Below, piece by piece: positions 6,378 to 11,024 of a stretch of DNA of 11,024 nucleotides; position 1 is the first letter of the stretch; each line of letters starts with the position of its first letter. Both the position numbers and the translations under genes were made by a program. The notes beneath the pieces are model-generated. The model was not told where the DNA came from. It saw only the letters and a program-made list of their open reading frames with translations, and did no database searches. The stretch comes from DATKMS01 sp041497995 (GTDB taxonomy: Bacteria > Desulfobacterota > Binatia > HRBIN30): assembly GCA_041497995.1 (NCBI GenBank), contig JBGQHM010000228.1, forward strand, positions 1 through 11,024. Direction: 5' to 3'.

Positions 6378-7643
6378 ATGCCGCGAGCGAAGATTTTCTA
6401 CGGCTGGTACATCCTAGGCGCGTGCGTGGTGATCGAGCTGTTCGGCCTCGGCTTCGGCATCTTCGCCATCACCACCGTCTACCCGTACATCATCGACACG
6501 TTCCCCACCTGGTCGCGCACCACCGTATTTGCGCCGACGTCGGTGATCATCCTCGTGGTCGCCGCGATGAGCCCACTCATCGGCATTCTCATCGACCGCT
6601 ACCCAATGCGATGGGTCTTCTGCGCCGGCATCATTGTGCAATCAATTGCGCTCTATCTGTTCTCGATGGTGCAGACACCGGCGCAGTACCTCTCGGTGTC
6701 GGCGCTGCTGGGGTTCGGCATGTCCGCAGTGACGATTCTGCCCAACCAGGTGTTGGTGTCGCGCTGGTTTCACGAGCGCGTCGGTCTGGTCAACGGCATC
6801 GTGCTGGCCGCGACGGCACTGGGTGCCGCCATCGCGCCAGCGGCAATCACCCGCATCGTCGAAGTGAGCAACTGGCGCACCGCCTTTGCCTGGATGAGCC
6901 TGGTGGCCTTTGCCCCGCCGATGCTCGTCGTCCTCACGATCATCCGTGACAGCCCGGCGTCGATGGGTCTGCGTGCCCACGGCGCAGTGAGTGACGCTGC
7001 AGCGCGCGTGGCCCGCGCCACCGACTACACCTTGCGCGACGCGCTGCGGTCGCCGACCTTCTGGGTCTTCGGCGCCGCGGTCTTCCTCGGTGGGATGCCC
7101 TGCTACTCGTACAACAAACACATCCTGGTGCAGCTGAAAGAGCTCGGCTACGCGCCGATCCAGGCGGCGGACTACAAGAGCTTGTTCTTTCTGATCTCCG
7201 CCTGCTCGCGCGTCAGCTGCGGCTGGATGTGCGACCGCTTCGAAAAACGCAACGTCGTCCTCGTCCACTTCGCGCTCATCGCCCTCGGGTATCCGTTGTT
7301 GCTCTTCGTACCGCAACATCGCGAGCTACTCGTGCCATGTCTGGCCATCGTCGGCATCGGCTACGGCGGCCTGCTCCCGTCGATGCCGATCCTGGCGGTG
7401 CACTACTTCGGCCGCACGCACCTCGGGACCATCCTCGGGGTTTACAAGATCTCCTACGACGTCGCCGCGGCTAGCGCGCCGCTATTCACCGCCTACTTGT
7501 ACGACCTCTACGGCACCTACGCCGTGCCCGACATGTGGAACACGCTGTTCGCCTGGATCGGGGTGTCGCTGATCTTCTTCGGTCTGAAGCAATCATTGGC
7601 ACCGCGGACCGCGGTGCGTGCGGCGGAGGTCGCACCGGGCTAG
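6378..7643 (+). CDS. MFS transporter, OFA/monocarboxylate-type
   Basis: ATG 6378 is chosen because FYGWYIL, the usual start of the first helix in this subgroup, follows directly; an in-frame GTG at 6369 adds only three residues. The 421-residue product shows about 12 hydrophobic helices in two halves. Motif A between helices 2 and 3 is G69-I-L-I-D73-R74-Y-P-M-R78, repeated in degenerate form in the second half as G282-W-M-C-D286-R287. VLVSRWFHERVGLVNGIVLA (125-144) matches the helix 4-5 region typical of the oxalate:formate antiporter and monocarboxylate porter groups. It would move a small organic acid or drug-like solute across the inner membrane using an ion gradient; the substrate is not predictable. 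It is divergent from the IPTL-CTERM gene with 162 bases between them and seems to form a single-gene unit. I see only a weak ribosome site (AGGT at 6367-6370). Confidence 0.9.
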   Translation: MPRAKIFYGWYILGACVVIELFGLGFGIFAITTVYPYIIDTFPTWSRTTVFAPTSVIILVVAAMSPLIGILIDRYPMRWVFCAGIIVQSIALYLFSMVQTPAQYLSVSALLGFGMSAVTILPNQVLVSRWFHERVGLVNGIVLAATALGAAIAPAAITRIVEVSNWRTAFAWMSLVAFAPPMLVVLTIIRDSPASMGLRAHGAVSDAAARVARATDYTLRDALRSPTFWVFGAAVFLGGMPCYSYNKHILVQLKELGYAPIQAADYKSLFFLISACSRVSCGWMCDRFEKRNVVLVHFALIALGYPLLLFVPQHRELLVPCLAIVGIGYGGLLPSMPILAVHYFGRTHLGTILGVYKISYDVAAASAPLFTAYLYDLYGTYAVPDMWNTLFAWIGVSLIFFGLKQSLAPRTAVRAAEVAPG

Positions 7644-7765
7644 GGCCTGCGGCCAGCATCATTTCTATGGCCCGCTCCCCGATGGGTCGCTGCGGGTTGC
7701 CAAGTCCGACAGGCTCCTGAACTAGTAGATCCGGCGTGAAACGCGCTTTCGAGAAGCTCCGCGCT

Positions 7766-8860
7766 TCAATCGCTCTTGTCGCTGAACTGCTTGAGGTCGT
7801 CCTTCTTCGCCGGCGCGCTGAAATCGGCTTCCCAACACAGGTTGTCGCTATTCACCAGCTGGACGATCACGGCTGTGTCCTGCACGAACAAGCCGGGACC
7901 GATTGGTACCGGCATGGGTAGGCGCTCACCCTTCCCCTCGGCTACGATCTTGGCCTTGCCTGCCGCGCCAGCGGTCAACTGCAGTTGCATGAACCCATCG
8001 TTCGTCAGGTCCTTGTCCTTGTATAGGAAGCCGGTCTTCTTCGCCGCCCAGCAGGGCTTGCCAGCGCAAGTTCCGCCCGCCGGCACGGTCATGGCCACGA
8101 CCGCGGTGGGCACGCCCGCTGACTCGTCGTAGACACAGAGGCGATAACTGGTCGAGCCGTTGACCGGGTCACCGAAGTCGGTGAGCAACGTCGCGGCACC
8201 CTTGGTCCAGTTCCAGGTCAATGTGTCCTTGCTGTCTAGAGCGTTGTCCTTCACGACAAACGTCGACTTGCCGGGCGTCACCGGCTTGCGGCAATTCGGG
8301 AGCGGCGTCGTGTCGCACGCCGGTGTCGGCGTCGGTGTCGCTGCGGTGACCGTCACGTCCAGCGACGCCAGCGCGGCCTTGTCTCCCGCGCTGGTAGCGC
8401 TGCCATCGACGGCGTTGCCCCAACCGTTCAGTGTAACGGTCGTTTCCGTGCTCGGTGCGGTCCACAGAAACGAGAAGGTCACGAAGCCGCCGGATGCGGC
8501 CTTCGGACTCATGTGGGTAATCTCGGTGAGCCCGTTCTTACCGCCGATGGTGCGCGTGTTGAGCGCGCTGGCGCCGCCGACATCCAGCACGCCGTCGGTG
8601 GCGGCAATGTTCAGACCACCTTTGTTCTGCGCACCGACCGCGGCGATCTTCAGGGTGTACTCATTCTCCGAGCTCGGCGACACGGTCGTAGGACCAGTCA
8701 GCGACACGGTCGGTGGCTGTCCGCCGCCGTGACACAGATTGCATCCGTTCGAGTCGAACGAGAGGCTCGAGATCCCCGTCGAAGTCGCGCTCGCTCGCGC
8801 TGCAATAGCGAGCACACTGACGAATAGCGCGACGAGTAGCGACCGATCGACGTTCCGCAT
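7766..8860 (-). CDS. Exported MXAN_6652-like domain protein with one CxxCH motif and a Cys-rich C-terminal domain
   Basis: The start is the ATG at 8858-8860, preceded by AGGAGG; the longer frame from 8914 would begin inside the putative -35 box. The product has 364 residues. A signal peptide (1-25, cut near ARASA) is followed by ATSTGISS...C40-N-L-C43-H44, then GPTTVSPSSENEYTLKI, GGLNIAATDG and LTEITHMSP, GWGNAVDG, and SAGDKA, the order seen in MXAN_6652-type proteins of myxobacteria. Those end in a MYXO-CTERM anchor. Here a TPTPTP linker (175-180) leads instead to a different domain (181-364) with NCRKP, LCVYD, AGGTCAGKPCW, KYKDK-like GFLYKDKD, and a final CW...FSDKSD, a module I know as recurrent in secreted proteins of uncultured delta-type bacteria. 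CxxCH is the c-type heme attachment motif, but heme binding is unproven and a disulfide is possible. Role unknown; outside the cytoplasm. Confidence 0.83.
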   Translation of the reverse strand: MRNVDRSLLVALFVSVLAIAARASATSTGISSLSFDSNGCNLCHGGGQPPTVSLTGPTTVSPSSENEYTLKIAAVGAQNKGGLNIAATDGVLDVGGASALNTRTIGGKNGLTEITHMSPKAASGGFVTFSFLWTAPSTETTVTLNGWGNAVDGSATSAGDKAALASLDVTVTAATPTPTPACDTTPLPNCRKPVTPGKSTFVVKDNALDSKDTLTWNWTKGAATLLTDFGDPVNGSTSYRLCVYDESAGVPTAVVAMTVPAGGTCAGKPCWAAKKTGFLYKDKDLTNDGFMQLQLTAGAAGKAKIVAEGKGERLPMPVPIGPGLFVQDTAVIVQLVNSDNLCWEADFSAPAKKDDLKQFSDKSD

Positions 8861-8864
8861 GGCC

Positions 8865-8870
8865 CCTCCT
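8865..8870 (-). promoter_or_regulatory. Ribosome binding site for the MXAN_6652-like gene
   Basis: On the minus strand AGGAGG (extended to AGGAGGGG) stands four bases before the ATG at 8860. The spacing is slightly short but the match decides this start over upstream TTG. Confidence 0.75.
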
Positions 8871-8885
8871 GTAGAGTGTTGAAGG

Positions 8886-8914
8886 ATTCTCAGTGCGCGG
8901 CCGCGCAGAGTCAA
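8886..8914 (-). promoter_or_regulatory. Candidate promoter with a palindrome in the spacer
   Basis: On the minus strand TTGACT (8909-8914, 5/6 to consensus) and GAGAAT (8886-8891, 4/6) are 17 bases apart, and the start codon follows about 25 bases after the -10. The spacer contains the perfect 14-base palindrome TGCGCGGCCGCGCA at 8894-8907, a possible operator. A promoter here would make the gene independent of the DUF3604 gene upstream. Confidence 0.5.
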
Positions 8915-8947
8915 GCCGGAATCGCCTCAACGGCTGATTGGAGATCC

Positions 8948-11023
8948 TTACGCACCTGGCGCGTACCAGATCGGTGACGTCCAAGCGCGCTCCTGAATCG
9001 ATTTCGGCGTCTTCGGGTCGCTGCACACCGCTGGCCGGTCTGCCGCCGCCAGTCGATTGCACACGTAGGTGCTCCAGCGACACGTCGGGTTTTCGAGGAC
9101 GCGCACGTAGTAGAACGCCTGCTGCGCCGAGTTGAAGGCCGGATCGGTCCACACCGTACACAGCGAGTCGGCACCAGATCCGCGCAAAGCACACGTGTTC
9201 TCATCAACCGTGGCACCGTTGTTCGGGTCACCGGCCACATCGTAGACCTGCTCGTGCAGCTCCCCATTGTCGATCCATCCCTTGATGACTTGGAGACGCT
9301 GCAGCGGCGCCCCGACGCGCTCGGCGTTCCCCGGATCGCGGAGCGCAGAGATGACGAACGTCGGGGCTGCCGATCCAGGCGGTGCAGGATTCAGCACGCC
9401 GCCCATGGGCACGCCGCCGGCGTAGCCCTTGCGGATCAGATCAGGATCGCTGCACAGAGCAGCCGCATAGTTCCACCCGCCGAAGAACCGCACCGCCATG
9501 CGTGTTCCGCTGGTACCGAAGACCTCCTTGCGGCGCAGCGCATCGAAGATGCTTGGCCGCGAGTTCTCCTCCGCCCACACCGCAGTGAGCCCGCCGGGCC
9601 CGAAGATGAGGCCGCCGTCGGTGAGCACGCCGGTTCCCAGCTGCTTCGCGGGCGTGTCGTCGTCGGTGCCGCGGTGGCCGATGAACGTTGCCTCCTCGGT
9701 AGCGCCCGGAGATCCGTTGTGTGTGTCGGTGCTGGCAATGATGCCGAGTTGGTACGGATTGACGCCCAGGCGTTCTTTCTCCTGCAAGCCCGCGAGCAGT
9801 ATGTTGCGGACATAGTCGAGCCGCGACACACAGCCCTTCCCGGTCGAGCCGAATTGTCCCGTGTCGTCACCGCAATCGGCAAACGGCGCCGGTCGCCGGC
9901 GCTCGAACTCGCACGCTTCGTCCGGCGCGCCGATGATCCCCGAGATTCCGTTGAGGCATTCCGAGCTGCCTTTGTGTTGATAGATCTCCACCAGCGGCTC
10001 CATCGCGGCGCGGAACCTCGCCTGCGCGCGTTCGTCATCGACGCTGGTGGCGCCGGGGTACTCGACGAGAAACATCCTGCCGTTGCTCTCGTTCGAGTTG
10101 TGCGGGATGGCGAGGACATCACACCCGCTCTCGGCATCGAGGCAGGAGGCCTTCAGCTCGGACCACAACCCCTGCGGTGTCCCTGCCTCGAACACGGAGA
10201 TTGGTAGCGGCACTCGGTCGTTGCGGAAGATCACGTTGCGGTGCAGCGTACTGGCGCTGGTGCTGGCCGAGTACTCGTACGCCACGAATGAGGTGAAGGA
10301 GCATTGCGCGCTGCGGTCGTAGGCCCCCGCCGCCGCCGCCTGCTCGCGCTGCCAGACGGTCGCGGCTTGCTGCAAGCAGATCCGGTCGTCTGCGCCGCAG
10401 ATATCGGGGAAGCGGCTCGGGTTCCTCCCGGTGAGGCGGATGCCGAACTGGCGTACTGCGCTGTAGGCGTCACCACGGTACAGCACACAGGTCGCGGCGT
10501 CGTACGTCGGTGAGCCCGGCGTGGTACACGCCTCGACTTCGCCGAGGTACTCCGAATGATCGGTCACCGCCGTGAAGTCGAGCGGGCGAGCCAAGCGAAG
10601 CGTCTGCGTGCCGTGTCCGTTGGCGTCGAGCGGCGGCAACGAAACCGGATCGCCCTGTGCAAAGCGATAGGCCTGAACGGGCGTCGTGTCGACGTCGAAG
10701 GCGTGCGCGTCGAACGAGTAAGTGGTGTGCACGTGCAGGTCACCGAAGTAGACATTGCGAAGGGGGTTGTGCTCGGCGCACGGCTCACGTGCCTCGACGT
10801 AGCCTGTGGGCGTTGCGGTCGCAGCCGGCAGCGGGGTGGCAGGAGTGGCGGGCGGCACTGAGTTATCACCGCCGCAGCCGGTCGCGAAGAGCGCAAGGAA
10901 GGGCACACAGATCAACGCCGCTCGAAGTATGGCAAGCTCTGGTGGCGCGGGGCGGCCCGCCCCCCCGGGACGCCCCCCGGGGCCCGGGGGCGCGCCCCCC
11001 CAGCAGGCCCACCAGGCGGGCAA
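8948..11023 (-). CDS. DUF3604 (PHP-like) lipoprotein, 5' end unreliable
   Basis: Residues are counted from the frame opening at 11023. The hydrophobic ALICVPFLALFATGC ends in a lipobox with C50 as the lipidated Cys, so the protein is probably an envelope lipoprotein. A Pro/Thr-rich linker precedes VYFGDLHVHTTYSFDA (91-106; H97 and H99), TDHSEYLGE (154-162; D155, H156), AIPHNSN (305-311; H308), STDTHNG (431-437; D433, H435) and EVFGTSGTR (500-508), the ordered motifs of DUF3604, whose start resembles the metal-binding HxH of PHP-domain phosphoesterases. Length and motif set look complete. Reaction and substrate are not known to me. It has an even spread of about 20 cysteines, fitting an oxidising compartment. 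The true start codon is unclear: codons before about 10930 lie in the G/C-only block, and no ribosome site can be seen. It lies upstream, on the same strand, of the MXAN_6652-like gene with 87 bases between. Confidence 0.85.
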   Translation of the reverse strand: MPAWWACWGGAPPGPGGRPGGAGRPAPPELAILRAALICVPFLALFATGCGGDNSVPPATPATPLPAATATPTGYVEAREPCAEHNPLRNVYFGDLHVHTTYSFDAHAFDVDTTPVQAYRFAQGDPVSLPPLDANGHGTQTLRLARPLDFTAVTDHSEYLGEVEACTTPGSPTYDAATCVLYRGDAYSAVRQFGIRLTGRNPSRFPDICGADDRICLQQAATVWQREQAAAAGAYDRSAQCSFTSFVAYEYSASTSASTLHRNVIFRNDRVPLPISVFEAGTPQGLWSELKASCLDAESGCDVLAIPHNSNESNGRMFLVEYPGATSVDDERAQARFRAAMEPLVEIYQHKGSSECLNGISGIIGAPDEACEFERRRPAPFADCGDDTGQFGSTGKGCVSRLDYVRNILLAGLQEKERLGVNPYQLGIIASTDTHNGSPGATEEATFIGHRGTDDDTPAKQLGTGVLTDGGLIFGPGGLTAVWAEENSRPSIFDALRRKEVFGTSGTRMAVRFFGGWNYAAALCSDPDLIRKGYAGGVPMGGVLNPAPPGSAAPTFVISALRDPGNAERVGAPLQRLQVIKGWIDNGELHEQVYDVAGDPNNGATVDENTCALRGSGADSLCTVWTDPAFNSAQQAFYYVRVLENPTCRWSTYVCNRLAAADRPAVCSDPKTPKSIQERAWTSPIWYAPGA

Positions 11024-11024
11024 A
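10941..11024. other. Extreme G/C homopolymer-rich block at the right edge, probable assembly artefact
   Basis: From about 10941 the sequence turns almost purely G and C, with runs of 5-7 identical bases and self-complementary stretches such as CCCCGGGGCCCGGGG. Nothing else in the window looks like this, and translation gives a Gly/Pro/Trp-rich string with no sense as a signal peptide. This is what poor-quality read ends at a contig terminus produce. A natural GC-rich hairpin is possible but less likely. Confidence 0.6.

Noticed and set aside
7671..7696. Nested hairpin (CCCGC...GCGGG with inner CCC/GGG) in the gap between the convergent MFS and MXAN_6652-like genes
   Set aside because: Short, interrupted stems and no T-run on either strand, so not called as a terminator.
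8160..8732. Plus-strand open frame opposite the MXAN_6652-like gene
   Set aside because: Val/Ser/Pro-rich shadow translation with no start signal or family match.
8920..8939. Small hairpin AATCGCC...GGCTGATT just after the DUF3604 stop
   Set aside because: Seven pairs with a bulge and no T-run; could be chance.
9254..10207. Long plus-strand open frame opposite the DUF3604 gene
   Set aside because: Shadow frame: repetitive Arg/Ala composition and no domain; the opposite strand carries all DUF3604 motifs.

Overview
The window is GC-rich bacterial chromosomal DNA, densely coding, with no RNA gene, CRISPR array or insertion sequence that I can see. The proteome is that of a complex Gram-negative bacterium rich in secreted proteins: a Myxococcus-type cysteine-rich repeat, an FG-GAP/VCBS propeller with a C-terminal dockerin-like EF-hand pair, an IPTL-CTERM protein, an MXAN_6652-like protein with one CxxCH motif, and a DUF3604 lipoprotein. 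This combination suggests a former 'Deltaproteobacteria' lineage (Myxococcota, or Binatota-like uncultured bacteria). That placement is inference. The right edge looks like a raw contig end, and the left edge falls inside a Cys-rich repeat, so the window may be a whole metagenomic contig.

Layout. 1-938 (+): 3' part of a secreted Cys-rich protein, followed by a decayed dockerin-like module (936-988). 1007-2983 (+): a signal-peptide, seven-blade VCBS propeller and dockerin-like protein with an anomalous run-on tail. 2983-3243 (+): a BolA-family protein with a strong ribosome binding site and a candidate promoter inside the preceding tail. 3254-3868 (+): a class I methyltransferase, probably in one operon with bolA. 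3934-5319 (+): a beta-lactamase-fold serine hydrolase. 5295-6215 (-): an IPTL-CTERM secreted protein whose 3' end overlaps the hydrolase gene. 6378-7643 (+): a 12-helix MFS transporter, divergent from the IPTL-CTERM gene. 7766-8860 (-): the MXAN_6652-like protein. 8948 to the right edge (-): the DUF3604 lipoprotein, 5' end unreliable. No gene-free stretch exceeds 300 bases; the longest are 6216-6377 (divergent promoter region) and 7644-7765 (convergent gap without a convincing terminator).

How they fit together. I see no single pathway. Five of the nine genes encode exported proteins with different retention or binding devices, which points to a cell-surface region. BolA plus the methyltransferase is a small housekeeping-type unit. 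The hydrolase and the transporter look independent. The strongest unusual signals are in gene boundaries: a dockerin-like module destroyed by a stop and a 1-base deletion at 936-988, run-on C-termini at 2771-2980 and 5179-5316, and a tail-to-tail coding overlap at 5295-5319. I do not see convincing evidence for a new multi-gene system.
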